Under the pieces are notes generated by a model that saw only the letters and a list, made by a program, of their open reading frames with translations, was not told where the DNA came from and searched no databases. The position numbers and the translations under genes are program-made. Shown here in pieces: positions 33,293 through 42,686 of a stretch of 64,000 nucleotides of DNA. The stretch is taken from positions 186,001-250,000 of the forward strand of contig JAEUHH010000014.1 of assembly GCA_016795505.1 (NCBI GenBank), in the 5' to 3' direction. How positions within the stretch are numbered: position 1 is the stretch's first letter; each line of letters starts with the position of its first letter. The DNA comes from Verrucomicrobiales bacterium. GTDB lineage: Bacteria > Verrucomicrobiota > Verrucomicrobiia > Verrucomicrobiales > DEV007.

Positions 33293-36073
33293 TTACTCGT
33301 AGGAGTCCGAAAGATCGACCAAAATTTCGCGCGGTTTCGCGCCATCGCCGGGTCCGATGAAGCCGCGCTGCTCGAGGATGTCGATCATGCGGGCCGCCCG
33401 GGTGTAGCCGAGGCGCAGGCGGCGCTGCAGCAGGGAGGTGGAGGCCTTTTTCTCCTGCAAAACGACCTCGAGGCACTTTTCCAGCATGTCCTCATCGGCT
33501 TCGGAGATTTCCTCGTCGTCCTCGCCGCCTTCTCCGTCGATGGACTTCTGAATGCCCGACTCGAACTGTGGCCCGCCCTGACTGGCACAGGCCTCGACCA
33601 CATCCTGGATCTCGTCATCCAGGATCAGGGCGCCCTGAGCGCGGACCAGTTGCGAGCAGCCCGGGGGCAGATAGAGCATGTCGCCCTTTCCGACGAGGCG
33701 GTCGGCGCCCGGGGCGTCGAGGATGACGCGGCTGTCGATCTTCGACGACACCTGGAAGGCGATGCGGGAGGGGATGTTGGCCTTGATGATGCCGGTGACG
33801 ACATCGGCGCGCGGCGTCTGGGTGGCGACGATGAGATGGATGCCGGCGGCACGGGCTTTCTGGGCGATCCGGGCGATGGCGGTCTCGACATCGGCCGGGG
33901 CCGTCTGCATGAGGTCGGCCAACTCGTCGATGATGACGATGATGTAGGGCAGATGGTCGGGCACCTCGTCCTCGTCGGAGCCGGCTGGGCTCAGACCGCG
34001 GGGCGGCAGCGACAGCTCGGCGGCGATGAGTTCGTCCTCCTCGTCTCCATCGTCGGCGCTGCCGGTGAGGTGGAAATCGGACATCTCCGCGTAGTCGTCG
34101 TTGATCTTGACGGCATGGGCCGCCAGGACCGGCTCGGCCAGTTCTTCCTCCACGGCTTCATCGGCGAGACTGTCGATGATGAGCGGCTCCGCCGGCACGA
34201 CAGGAGTAGATTTGACGCGGCTTTTGGCGGGGGCGGCGACCGACTCGGCGGCGGCGGCGGCGGCTTCGCGCTTGGCTTTGTTCCGGCTGTTGAAGCCGTC
34301 GAAATTCCGCGTGCCGAGCTTGGCGAACATCGCGTAGCGCCGCTCCATCTCGTTGATCACCCAGCGCAGGGCCAGCAGGACCTTCTTCGGATCCGTGACC
34401 ACGGGGATCACCATGTGCGGCAGCTTGTTGTAGAGCTGCATTTCGACCACCTTCGGGTCGATCATGATGAAGCGCAGCTCATCCGGCGTGAAGCGGTAAA
34501 GCAGACTCGCGACGATGGAATTGATGCAGACCGACTTGCCGCTCCCGGTGGCTCCGGCGACGAGCAGGTGGGGCATGGAGGCCAGGTCGCCGACGATGAC
34601 ATGTCCATACACGTCCTTCCCGAGGGCGAGCGGGATGCGGGCCTTCGACTTGCAGAAGGCATCGTCTTCGAACAACTCGCGCAGCGTCACGAGGACCTTG
34701 TCGGAATTGGCGATCTCGATCCCGACGGTGTCCTTGCCGGGGATGGGTGCGAGGATGTGGATGCGCTCGGCCTTGGTGGCGCGGGCGAGGTCGGCTTCCA
34801 GCGAGGTGATGCGGCTGACGCGCAGGCCGGGCTTCGGATAGACCTCGTAGCGGGTGATGGTGGGGCCCTTGGTGATGTCGCCGGGGCTCACCTCCACCCC
34901 GAAGGTGGCGAGCGTGTCGATGATGGTACGCTGGAGATCGAGCAACCCGTGGGTGTCGGTGGGCTTGGTGTCGCCGGGCTCGGTGTAGCGGAGGATGTCC
35001 AGACTGGGCAACTCGTAGTTTTCAAAACTGCCCGTGCTGCTGATCAGGCTGACGCCGTCGGCCTTGTCTTCCTTCTTCTTTTTCCGATGCTGGGCAAACA
35101 GGGCGGAGGCGTCGATGACGACCTCGCCGTCGGCTTTGCGCTTCGGCTGGGAGGCATCGATGATCTTTGGCTCCGGCAGGGAGGGCTCCAGCGGCAACTC
35201 CATCTCCTCGACCTTGGATGGCACGGGGCTGGGATCAAACTCCGGGGCTGGCACCACTTTCTCCCGCGGACCGGAGCGGCGGGCATTGCCCCGGTTCACC
35301 GGACCGCCGGCGGCGCCGCGCGTGGCCATGGCGGCGGCTTCGACGCCCTCGTCGCCCCATTTGCGGATGAGCTGGCGGCTGCGGTGGGCGAGCGCCTCGG
35401 CGATCTCGTGGCGTCGCTCGATCTGGTCCTGGATCCGGTCCCGGACCATCCGGGCAAAGCGGAACGGATGAATGCCCGTGATGACGATGAGGCTGACTGC
35501 ATAAGTCACGCTGGTGACGATGCAGGCGCCGACGGTGCCGACTCCGCGGCTTTCCAGAAAGGTGCTCAGGTAGCCGAAGAATCCGCCCGCGCTGCGCGGC
35601 AGATTGTAGCGCTGCGGCCAGTCGTGGAAAAACGACGACTGGTACTCGATCAGGCTGGCCGCCGATATGACCAGCGCCGCGAGGGCGAGATAATTCCGGC
35701 TGTGGAAAGGCCGCGCGCCGGTGAGCACCTGCACGCCCCACCAGGCGATCACGGCCGGCAGCAGATAGCTGGCGGCGCCGAAAATGAAGTAAAGCCAGCC
35801 GGCCACGATGGCGCCGAGGGGGCCAATAAAATTCGTGACCACCTTCTCCTCCGTGGCGGTGACGCTGAACGGCACCCAACTCGGGAGATCGCGCGGCGTG
35901 TAGGAGACGAGGGCCAGGAAAAGCATCACGGCCATGCCGCCCATCACGATGGCGACCCCTTCATGGAAGGGGTAGGGACCGGTCGGCGCATTCTGGTCCC
36001 GGCTGGGGCCGCGTCGGCGGGCCCGGGGAGCGCTGGTGGGCGAGGTGGGGCTGGAAATGCTCTTGCCTGCCAT
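33293..36073 (-). CDS. ftsK: DNA translocase FtsK/SpoIIIE
   Basis: A 926-residue septal DNA pump. Four hydrophobic helices anchor it (GVAIVMGGMAVMLFLALVSY, then GAIVAGWLYFIFGAASYLLP and two more). A short linker leads to the motor. Walker A is VAGATGSGKSVCIN near residue 505 and Walker B is YIIVIIDELADLM near 710. The winged-helix gamma domain is at the C-terminus (STSLLQRRLRLGYTRAARMI). Between the Walker motifs there is an acidic, Ala-rich insertion of about 100 residues, far longer than the usual loop. It works with XerC/D at dif; a Xer recombinase is encoded at 24295. Confidence 0.95.
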   Translation of the reverse strand: MAGKSISSPTSPTSAPRARRRGPSRDQNAPTGPYPFHEGVAIVMGGMAVMLFLALVSYTPRDLPSWVPFSVTATEEKVVTNFIGPLGAIVAGWLYFIFGAASYLLPAVIAWWGVQVLTGARPFHSRNYLALAALVISAASLIEYQSSFFHDWPQRYNLPRSAGGFFGYLSTFLESRGVGTVGACIVTSVTYAVSLIVITGIHPFRFARMVRDRIQDQIERRHEIAEALAHRSRQLIRKWGDEGVEAAAMATRGAAGGPVNRGNARRSGPREKVVPAPEFDPSPVPSKVEEMELPLEPSLPEPKIIDASQPKRKADGEVVIDASALFAQHRKKKKEDKADGVSLISSTGSFENYELPSLDILRYTEPGDTKPTDTHGLLDLQRTIIDTLATFGVEVSPGDITKGPTITRYEVYPKPGLRVSRITSLEADLARATKAERIHILAPIPGKDTVGIEIANSDKVLVTLRELFEDDAFCKSKARIPLALGKDVYGHVIVGDLASMPHLLVAGATGSGKSVCINSIVASLLYRFTPDELRFIMIDPKVVEMQLYNKLPHMVIPVVTDPKKVLLALRWVINEMERRYAMFAKLGTRNFDGFNSRNKAKREAAAAAAESVAAPAKSRVKSTPVVPAEPLIIDSLADEAVEEELAEPVLAAHAVKINDDYAEMSDFHLTGSADDGDEEDELIAAELSLPPRGLSPAGSDEDEVPDHLPYIIVIIDELADLMQTAPADVETAIARIAQKARAAGIHLIVATQTPRADVVTGIIKANIPSRIAFQVSSKIDSRVILDAPGADRLVGKGDMLYLPPGCSQLVRAQGALILDDEIQDVVEACASQGGPQFESGIQKSIDGEGGEDDEEISEADEDMLEKCLEVVLQEKKASTSLLQRRLRLGYTRAARMIDILEQRGFIGPGDGAKPREILVDLSDSYE

Positions 36074-36290
36074 GTCGAAACGGTAGTCGGTGGTCAGAGG
36101 GGCTCAAAGGGGAGGGGATTCACCCGCGGGTTCGTCGGGGAGAAGAACTGGCTTTCTTATAAATTCCAGAATGAATGAGAGGTCTATTCGGGCGAGAAAA
36201 ATGATAGCCTCCGCAATAATTTCGATCAACGAATATCTTGGATTTCTTTAAGTTCTCAAAATTTCGGTTATTTTCCCGGTTCGGCTTTCC

Positions 36291-36334
36291 GATCCAACCC
36301 TGTTGCATCTCCGCATGAACCCTGTCCGATCGTT
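36291..36334. repeat. 22-bp palindromic element, two tandem units (site D)
   Basis: Units 36291-36312 and 36313-36334. The second is degenerate on its left arm and contains the manA start codon at 36315, so the first six codons of manA derive from the repeat. Confidence 0.75.
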
Positions 36335-37289
36335 TTCCGAGCCCTTCGTTTTCAGTCCCCTCTACCAGGTGCGCGTCTGGGGAGGGCGGGATCTGGAGCG
36401 GGTCTTTGGCCGGCAACTGCCCGACCCGGATCAACCCTACGGCGAGGCCTGGGAGCTCTCCGACCGACCGGAGGCGATGAGCCGGCTGGTCTCCGGACCC
36501 GCCGATTGGGTCGGGCGGACGCTCGGCGATCTCTGGCGGGAGCCGGATGTCGCCCTCCGCGAGGCGATGTTCGGCCCGGGGGCGCCCGGGGCGGGGCCGT
36601 TTCCGCTGCTTTTCAAGATTCTCGACGCTCGCGAGCGGCTGTCGCTACAGGTGCATCCCCCGGCTTCGGAGGCGTCGGCGCTGGGCGGCGAGCCGAAAAC
36701 CGAGATCTGGTACATTGCCGCTGCGGCTGATGGGGCGGAGCTATACGCCGGGGTCACGGCGGGCACGACGCGGGAGCGTTTCGAAGAGGCGCTGACCGAT
36801 GGCTCGGCCGAGCGTTGGGTGCATCGCATCCCGGTGAAAGCGGGCGATTTTCTTTTCGTTCCGAGCGGTCGGCTCCATGCGATCGGGGCCGGCTTGCTGA
36901 TTTTTGAGATTCAGCAAAACAGCGACACGACCTACCGCGTCTATGACTGGAATCGGCTGGGGCTGGACGGGCGTCCGCGCGAGTTGCACGTGGCGGAGTC
37001 GATGCGCTGCATCGATTTCTCCGACGTGGAGCCGGGCTGCGGGCATCCCGACGGGTCGCGGCTGGCGGCGTGCGACTACTTCCAGGTGGAGCGGCACACC
37101 GGCGAGCGCCTGCCGCTGCCAGCGGATCGGCCGGTGGTGGTGACGGTGGTCTCGGGAACGGCGCGGCTGGGAGCGGGAGAGCGGGTTTTCCGCGCGGGGG
37201 ACTCGTTCTTGGTGCCGGCCAGTTGGCTCGGGCCGAAAACGATCGTTGCTTCTGGCGGGCCGGTGACGGTCCTGACGACCACGTGGTGA
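36315..37289 (+). CDS. manA: Mannose-6-phosphate isomerase, class I
   Basis: A 324-residue zinc enzyme interconverting mannose-6-phosphate and fructose-6-phosphate. The family start FVFSPLYQVRVWGGRDLERV is at residues 10-29. LSLQVHPPAS supplies the Gln and His zinc ligands, TEIWYI the glutamate, and SGRLHAIGAGLLIFEIQQNS the last histidine with the NSDTTYRVYDWNR signature. I chose ATG 36315; an ATG four codons upstream is possible. The residues MNPVRS are encoded by a 22-bp repeat unit and are probably a non-native extension. Its product feeds mannose and GDP-mannose metabolism. Confidence 0.92.
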   Translation: MNPVRSFSEPFVFSPLYQVRVWGGRDLERVFGRQLPDPDQPYGEAWELSDRPEAMSRLVSGPADWVGRTLGDLWREPDVALREAMFGPGAPGAGPFPLLFKILDARERLSLQVHPPASEASALGGEPKTEIWYIAAAADGAELYAGVTAGTTRERFEEALTDGSAERWVHRIPVKAGDFLFVPSGRLHAIGAGLLIFEIQQNSDTTYRVYDWNRLGLDGRPRELHVAESMRCIDFSDVEPGCGHPDGSRLAACDYFQVERHTGERLPLPADRPVVVTVVSGTARLGAGERVFRAGDSFLVPASWLGPKTIVASGGPVTVLTTTW

Positions 37290-37300
37290 TCCGGAGGGGC

Positions 37301-37984
37301 TCAGCGGCCGCCGAAAATCGCCGACCCGACCCGCACCAGCGTCGCGCCCTCCTCGATGGCCATTTCATAGTCCTGGCTCATGCCCATGGACAACTCGGGC
37401 AGGGGTCGCCCACCGCGCGACTCCAGCTCCCCGCGCAGCGTGCAAAGCCGGGCAAAATGGGCGCGGGTGCGCGTGGGATCGCTTTCGATCGGCAGGATGG
37501 TCATCAATCCCCGGACGTCGAGGTGGGGCAGGGCGACCAAGTCCTCGAAGTCGGCGCGCAGAGCATCGGGGGCGTAGCCGTATTTGGCGTCATCGTTGCC
37601 GATATTGACTTGAAGCAGGATCCGCGGCCGGCAGGACAGCTCGGAGGCGACGCGGTCGATCTGCCGAGCGCGCTCGAGAGAGTCGACGGTCTCGATCCAG
37701 TGGAACAGCGGCAGCGCCTTGCGGATTTTGTTCGACTGGAGGTGGCCGATGAGGTGCCACTCCAGATCGGCCGGCAGAAGGGGGATTTTTTCGAGGCCCT
37801 CCTGCACCTTGTTTTCTCCAAAGACCCGCTGGCCAGCGGCGACGGCCTCGGCCACGGCGGCGGGGGGAAAGGTCTTGCTGACGGCGACGAGGGTGACAGC
37901 TTCGGCAGGACGACCGGAGCGGGCGGCAGCGGCGGCGATGCGCTGGCGCACCGAGTCGAGGGCGTCGGCGATGGAGGTGGGCAT
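37301..37984 (-). CDS. YggS-family PLP homeostasis protein
   Basis: A 227-residue PLP-binding protein of normal length. ATG 37984 starts MPTSIADALDSVRQRIAAAA. VTLVAVSKTFP carries the Schiff-base lysine. FGENKVQEGLEKI and WHLIGHLQSNKIRKAL are the family signatures. SMGMSQDYEMAIEEGATLVR binds the cofactor phosphate. The protein has no catalytic activity of its own and balances free PLP and amino-acid pools. It is convergent with manA, 11 bp away. Confidence 0.95.
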   Translation of the reverse strand: MPTSIADALDSVRQRIAAAAARSGRPAEAVTLVAVSKTFPPAAVAEAVAAGQRVFGENKVQEGLEKIPLLPADLEWHLIGHLQSNKIRKALPLFHWIETVDSLERARQIDRVASELSCRPRILLQVNIGNDDAKYGYAPDALRADFEDLVALPHLDVRGLMTILPIESDPTRTRAHFARLCTLRGELESRGGRPLPELSMGMSQDYEMAIEEGATLVRVGSAIFGGR

Positions 37985-38072
37985 GGTGGGCGGGTGGTTG
38001 GGACGGTGAGGGCAAAAGGTGGGCGAGATCGGCCCTTGTGCAAAGCGGAAGCGGACCTTTAGTGGGCGCACC

Positions 38073-38711
38073 ATGAGAAAATCCCTGACCTGTCTGCTGT
38101 TTCTCCTCACCGCGTCCCTGGCTGCCGCCGCCGAGCCCGTGGTTCTCTTCGACGGATCGCATCTCGATGCCTGGACGATGGACAAAGCCGGTGCCTGGGT
38201 CGCAAAAGACGGCGAACTCCAACCGGCTGAGAATGGTGCGGGTGGCTACCTCTGGACGAAGGAGAAATTCGGCGATTTCACCCTCACGCTGGAATTCAAA
38301 ATGTCGAAAGACTGCAACAGCGGCGTCTTTTTCCGCACCGATCCCAAGAATCCGGTGCAGGGCGGCTACGAGATCCAGGTGATGGACACGGCGGCGAAGC
38401 CGGACCTCGGCAAGCACGACTGCGGCGCGCTGTATGACGCGCTGGCGCCGAGCGTGAATGCCGCCAAGCCGGCTGGCGAATGGAACGCGATGACGATCGT
38501 GTGCAAAGGTCCCAAGGTAACCGTGGTGTTGAACGGAAAGACGGTGGTCGATGCCGATCTGGACCAGTGGACCACGGCCAATCGCAATCCGGACGGCTCG
38601 CCGAACAAGTTCAAGACTGCGCTGAAGGACCTGCCGCGGGTCAATCACATTGGCCTGCAATATCATGGGCATCCCGTGTGGTTCCGGGCGATCCGACTGG
38701 TGCCCAACTGA
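38073..38711 (+). CDS. Secreted DUF1080 protein (3-keto-disaccharide hydrolase type)
   Basis: A 212-residue secreted protein from ATG 38073, with the signal peptide KSLTCLLFLLTASLAAAA. The mature part is a single concanavalin-like jelly roll of the DUF1080 family: VVLFDGSHLDAWTM, ENGAGGYLWTKEKFGDFTLT, CNSGVFFRTD, GYEIQVMDT and VNHIGLQYHGHPVWFRAIRL are all family landmarks. Relatives hydrolyse 3-keto-glycosides or bind carbohydrate, and they are very abundant in Verrucomicrobia and Planctomycetes. The specific substrate is unknown. Its upstream region is shared with the divergent YggS-family gene. Confidence 0.92.
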   Translation: MRKSLTCLLFLLTASLAAAAEPVVLFDGSHLDAWTMDKAGAWVAKDGELQPAENGAGGYLWTKEKFGDFTLTLEFKMSKDCNSGVFFRTDPKNPVQGGYEIQVMDTAAKPDLGKHDCGALYDALAPSVNAAKPAGEWNAMTIVCKGPKVTVVLNGKTVVDADLDQWTTANRNPDGSPNKFKTALKDLPRVNHIGLQYHGHPVWFRAIRLVPN

Positions 38712-38761
38712 TAGAGTAGGCAGCGGGGCTGATTTTTCCCACCTTTCATCCAACTCGCTCG

Positions 38762-39430
38762 ATGGCCGGGACAATGACGCGCAAGGCGGTGATCTTCGAT
38801 CTCGACGGCACCCTGCTGGACACGCTGGGAGACATCGCCGCGGCGGGCAATGCCGTGCTGCGCAAGCGCGGTCTGCCCGAGCACCCGGTGGACGCTTTCC
38901 GGCAATTTGTCGGCGGTGGCATGGCAAATCTGGCGCGGCGGATTTTTCCTCCCGACCGGCAGCCGGCCGACGGACCCGAGCACGACAGTGCGCTCGCGGA
39001 CTACAAGGCGGAGTATGCGACCCGTTGGCGCGACAGCACGGTGCCCTACGACGGCATTCCCGAACTGCTGGACGCCCTCGTGGAGCGGGAGGTAGCCCTG
39101 GCAGTGGTGTCGAACAAGGCCCAGATTTTCACCGAGCAGTGCATCGATGCCTACCTGGGGAACTGGCCCTGGCAGGTGGTGTTCGGCCAGCGCGAGGGCA
39201 TTCCCCACAAGCCCGATCCGGCCGGGGCGACGGAGGCCGCCGCGCGACTCGGCGTGGCGCCAGAGGCGTGCCTTTTCGTGGGGGATTCCGGCGTCGACAT
39301 GGAGACCGGCCGCCGGGCGGGAATGGAGCCAGTCGGCGTGCTGTGGGGCTTCCGGGGCGAAGCCGAACTGCGCGAGCGCGGCGCGGCGGGCCTGATCCGG
39401 CATCCGCTGGAGTTGCTCGACTGGCTGTGA
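38762..39430 (+). CDS. gph: Phosphoglycolate phosphatase-like HAD hydrolase
   Basis: A 222-residue HAD subfamily IA phosphatase. Motif I is IFDLDGTLLDTLGDIAAAGN, including the D-x-D nucleophile pair. FVGGGMANLARRI lies in the cap. VVSNKAQIF is motif II, the lysine in HKPDPAGA is motif III, and FVGDSGVDMETGRRAGM is motif IV. It dephosphorylates 2-phosphoglycolate or a similar small phosphate ester. ATG 38774 (MTRKAVIF) is an equally good start. It is convergent with the MBL-fold gene. Confidence 0.85.
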   Translation: MAGTMTRKAVIFDLDGTLLDTLGDIAAAGNAVLRKRGLPEHPVDAFRQFVGGGMANLARRIFPPDRQPADGPEHDSALADYKAEYATRWRDSTVPYDGIPELLDALVEREVALAVVSNKAQIFTEQCIDAYLGNWPWQVVFGQREGIPHKPDPAGATEAAARLGVAPEACLFVGDSGVDMETGRRAGMEPVGVLWGFRGEAELRERGAAGLIRHPLELLDWL

Positions 39431-39449
39431 CGATTTTGGGGGAGGCTAA

Positions 39450-40094
39450 CTAAAATTCCTGAAGGAACGGATTCGAGGCCCTTTCCCGTCCGATGGTGGT
39501 TTCCGGGCCATGTCCGGGGAAGACGCGGGTCGCATCGGGGAGGCGGAAGAGCTTTTCCCGGATGCCCTCCAGCAACAGACCGTGGTTGCCATGGGGAAAA
39601 TCGGTTCGCCCGATCCCGCCGCGGAACAGGACATCGCCGCCAAAAAGCAGGGGCACGGGGAGTTCGTCGGCCGAGTCCGCCGGACGCGGCCGGTAGCAGA
39701 GGCTGTCGGGCGAGTGGCCCGGCACGTGGTCCAATGGGATGATCAGCCCGGCCAGATGGATTTCCCGCTCCCCGGCCAGGACGCGGTCCACGGAAAAGGG
39801 ATCCAGTTCGAAGGGCCAGCCGATCGTTTCCTTCAGCAGCGTCTCAAGCGTGAGGTTGGCATCGGGCGGCGAGTGGGCCCAGATGGGACAGCCAAAGCGT
39901 TCGCGGACGGCCGCGGCATCGATGACGTGGTCGTAGTGCAGGTGCGTGAGTAGCAGGCCGTCGGGGGCCAGGCCGAGCGATTCCAGCCAGTCTGCGACGC
40001 CCTCCGGCGCGTCGATGAGCAGCCGGCCGCCGGGGTGGGTGATCAGGTAGCCGTTGGTCTGGAAATAGCCGCCGGTGTGGACATCGATTTTCAT
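39450..40094 (-). CDS. MBL-fold metallohydrolase (glyoxalase II type)
   Basis: A 214-residue metallo-beta-lactamase-fold protein from ATG 40094. LLTHLHYDHVIDA is the H-x-H-x-D-H zinc motif. HVPGHSPDSLCY supplies the next histidine, FGGDVLFRGGIGRTDFP the bridging aspartate, and VFPGHGPETTIGRE the last histidine. This matches hydroxyacylglutathione-hydrolase-like enzymes, which usually cleave thioesters. Probably cytoplasmic, as no signal peptide is seen. It is divergent from prc with a 156-bp shared upstream region. Confidence 0.9.
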   Translation of the reverse strand: MKIDVHTGGYFQTNGYLITHPGGRLLIDAPEGVADWLESLGLAPDGLLLTHLHYDHVIDAAAVRERFGCPIWAHSPPDANLTLETLLKETIGWPFELDPFSVDRVLAGEREIHLAGLIIPLDHVPGHSPDSLCYRPRPADSADELPVPLLFGGDVLFRGGIGRTDFPHGNHGLLLEGIREKLFRLPDATRVFPGHGPETTIGRERASNPFLQEF

Positions 40095-40250
40095 GGGTGG
40101 TGGGCGTTGGGGGCGTATTCCTGACAGAGACACCGCAGACGCGCCACAATTAACTTTTACCGGCCGGAGGTTGCGTGTTATTCTCCGAGGCTGCCGGGCG
40201 AAAGGCTCCGTTTTGCGCCCGGAAGATCCCGCATCCTGCCTACGTTCCCC

Positions 40251-42686
40251 ATGTTTCGGTCTCTTCCTGCCGCCACCATCCGCCGCACCAGCCGCGGAAT
40301 GGCCACCCTCATCCTCGCCGCCGCCGCGCTTTCCGTGACTCCCGCCGCGCGGGCACAGACCGACTATGGCGAGATCGCCCTGCGGGTCACCGAGATGCTG
40401 GAGGAGGAGCACTACCTGCGCCAGTCCTTCGATGACAAGATGTCAGAGCGCCTGCTGGATATCTACATCGAATACCTCGATTTTGGCCGCGTATACTTCA
40501 CCCAGGAGGACATCGACCGGTTTTACAGCGAGTACCGCACCACCCTCGACGACGGCATCCGAAACCGCGAGATCGGGGCCGCCTACGACATCTACGGCAT
40601 CTACAAGGAGCGCGTCCGCTCCCGCGTGGCTCTGGTGAAGGAATTGCTCGACAAGAAGGACGAGTTTCACTTCGACTCGGATCGCTCCGTGCAAATCAGC
40701 CGGAAGGACTCCCCGTGGTTCAAGGATGGCAAAGACTACGAGGACAAATGGCACGATCTCATCGAGGCCGAGGTCCTGCAGGAAACCCTGCGCCGCGAGG
40801 CTGCGGATCGAGCCAAGCGTGAGAAGGAATCCAAGGTGAAGGAAATCCGCCCCCTCGATTCCGAAGCCAAGCCCGAAGCCGGTGCCGCGCCGAAGGCCGC
40901 GCCCGACGCCGACGCTTCCAGCGAGGAAAAGGACGACGCCGCCAAAGTGGCTGAAACCCCAGCCGCCACCAAAGGCGAAAAGAAGGAGGAAACGCCCCAG
41001 GAGATCATCCTCAAGCGCTACGACCGCATCCTCGACAGTGTGAACGACAACGACGCGGAAGACGTTGCCGTCATGTTCATCAAGTCCCTGTCGCGCGCCT
41101 ACGATCCACACTCGGAGTATTTCTCCCAGTCGCAATACGACAATTTCCGCATCCAGATGAACAAGTCGCTGGAGGGCATCGGCGCCATGCTCCAGGAGGA
41201 AGAGGACGGCAGCGCCTCCATCCAGGGCCTCGTCGTTGGTGGTCCCGCCCACAAAGCCGGTGAGTTGCAGGTGCTGGATCGCATTGTCGGCGTTGGTCAG
41301 AGCCAGGACGGCGAAATGGTCGACACCATCGGGATGAAGTTGAACGATGTGGTCGATCTCATCCGCGGCGAAAAAGGCAGCGTCGTCCGTCTCAAGGTGA
41401 TCCCGGCCGATGCTCCTGCCGGCTCCCAAACCAAGGAAATCTCCATCGTCCGTGACAAGGTGGATCTGAAGGACAGCCTCGCGTCCGCCGAGTTGATCGA
41501 AACCAAGGACGAAGCCGGCAAGCCGCTCAAACTCGGCTGGATCAATCTCCTCTCGTTCTACAGCGACATGGATGGCGGTCAGACCAGCACCACTGCCGAT
41601 GTGCAGCGGCTGGTGAATCGCCTGATGCGCGAAGGCATGCAGGGCCTCGTCGTGGATCTGCGCGACAATGGCGGCGGCTCGCTCGAGGAAGCCATCAACA
41701 TGACCGGCTTGTTCATTCCCCGCGGACCCGTGGTGCAGTCCCGCGACTGGGAGGGGCGCGTGGATTTCAAGGAATCACGCAACAAGGACGCCCTTTGGAG
41801 CGGGCCGCTCGTGGTCCTGACGAATCACTCCAGTGCCTCGGCCAGCGAAATTTTTGCGGCCGCGCTTCAGGACTATCGCCGCGCACTGATCGTCGGCGAA
41901 TCGTCCACTTTCGGCAAAGGCACCGTGCAGCAGCTCCGCCCGGTCCAGGCCGCCCGCCTGCTGCTGCCTTTCCGCGGCGCTGGCGTGCAGAATGGAGCCC
42001 TGAAACTCACCATTCAGACATTCTTCCGCATCGATGGGACCTCGACCCAACTTCACGGGGTCATTCCCGAGCTCATGCTCCCGTCCACCAATGATGTCCT
42101 CGATATCGGCGAGGACGCCCTGACCCACCCGCTCAAGGTCGATCCAATCGATCCCCAGCCTTACGAAAAGGTGGCCAAGGAGCCATTCCCCATCGATGCC
42201 CTCACCGCCCGCATGAAGCAGCGCATCGGCCAGGATCAGGAATTCAAATACGTCCTCGAAGACATCACTGAGGCCAAGAAGCGCATCGAGGAAAACCTCG
42301 TCTCCATCAATCGGGCCACCCGCGAGGCGGAGACCGCCGAACTCGAAGCCAAGCGCGACGCCCGCAAGGCCGAGCGGATCGAACGCTTTGCCAAGGTTCG
42401 CGAGGCGGAAAAAGGCCTTTTCACCGTTTACGCCCTGACCCAGGACAATGTGAATCAGGAAAAGCTGCCCCTGCGCTCCGAGATTTCCGACGAGGAATCC
42501 AGCGGCATGATGATGGGCAAGAAAAAGAAGGAAGAGCAGGAAGAGGAAGACGCCTTGGAGTATCCCCACGGCTTCGATCCCTACAAGCGCGAGACGTTGA
42601 ATATCCTCGTCGACTTCATCGCCGCCCAGACTTCCGACAAGCCCCTGACCACCACCGTCACGCCTCCCGCGACCGTGAAGAACTGA
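40251..42686 (+). CDS. prc: C-terminal processing protease Prc/Tsp
   Basis: An 811-residue periplasmic serine protease of family S41A. Its signal peptide is MATLILAAAALSVTPAARAQ. The N-terminal Tsp-type helical domain includes DFGRVYFTQEDIDRF. A Lys/Glu/Ala-rich insertion (about residues 190-250) separates it from AYDPHSEYFS and the PDZ domain (about 305-385). The catalytic core has VVDLRDNGGGSLEEAI, S530 in NHSSASASEIF and K556 in STFGKGT. A charged, Lys/Glu-rich C-terminus (KKKKEEQEEEDALE) follows. It trims envelope proteins and cell-wall enzymes. There is no terminator before the repeat mosaic that follows. Confidence 0.95.
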   Translation: MFRSLPAATIRRTSRGMATLILAAAALSVTPAARAQTDYGEIALRVTEMLEEEHYLRQSFDDKMSERLLDIYIEYLDFGRVYFTQEDIDRFYSEYRTTLDDGIRNREIGAAYDIYGIYKERVRSRVALVKELLDKKDEFHFDSDRSVQISRKDSPWFKDGKDYEDKWHDLIEAEVLQETLRREAADRAKREKESKVKEIRPLDSEAKPEAGAAPKAAPDADASSEEKDDAAKVAETPAATKGEKKEETPQEIILKRYDRILDSVNDNDAEDVAVMFIKSLSRAYDPHSEYFSQSQYDNFRIQMNKSLEGIGAMLQEEEDGSASIQGLVVGGPAHKAGELQVLDRIVGVGQSQDGEMVDTIGMKLNDVVDLIRGEKGSVVRLKVIPADAPAGSQTKEISIVRDKVDLKDSLASAELIETKDEAGKPLKLGWINLLSFYSDMDGGQTSTTADVQRLVNRLMREGMQGLVVDLRDNGGGSLEEAINMTGLFIPRGPVVQSRDWEGRVDFKESRNKDALWSGPLVVLTNHSSASASEIFAAALQDYRRALIVGESSTFGKGTVQQLRPVQAARLLLPFRGAGVQNGALKLTIQTFFRIDGTSTQLHGVIPELMLPSTNDVLDIGEDALTHPLKVDPIDPQPYEKVAKEPFPIDALTARMKQRIGQDQEFKYVLEDITEAKKRIEENLVSINRATREAETAELEAKRDARKAERIERFAKVREAEKGLFTVYALTQDNVNQEKLPLRSEISDEESSGMMMGKKKKEEQEEEDALEYPHGFDPYKRETLNILVDFIAAQTSDKPLTTTVTPPATVKN

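Noticed and set aside
33161-36178. A plus-strand frame of about 1000 codons opposite ftsK
   Set aside because: Antisense artefact of high GC; the minus frame contains Walker motifs and membrane helices.
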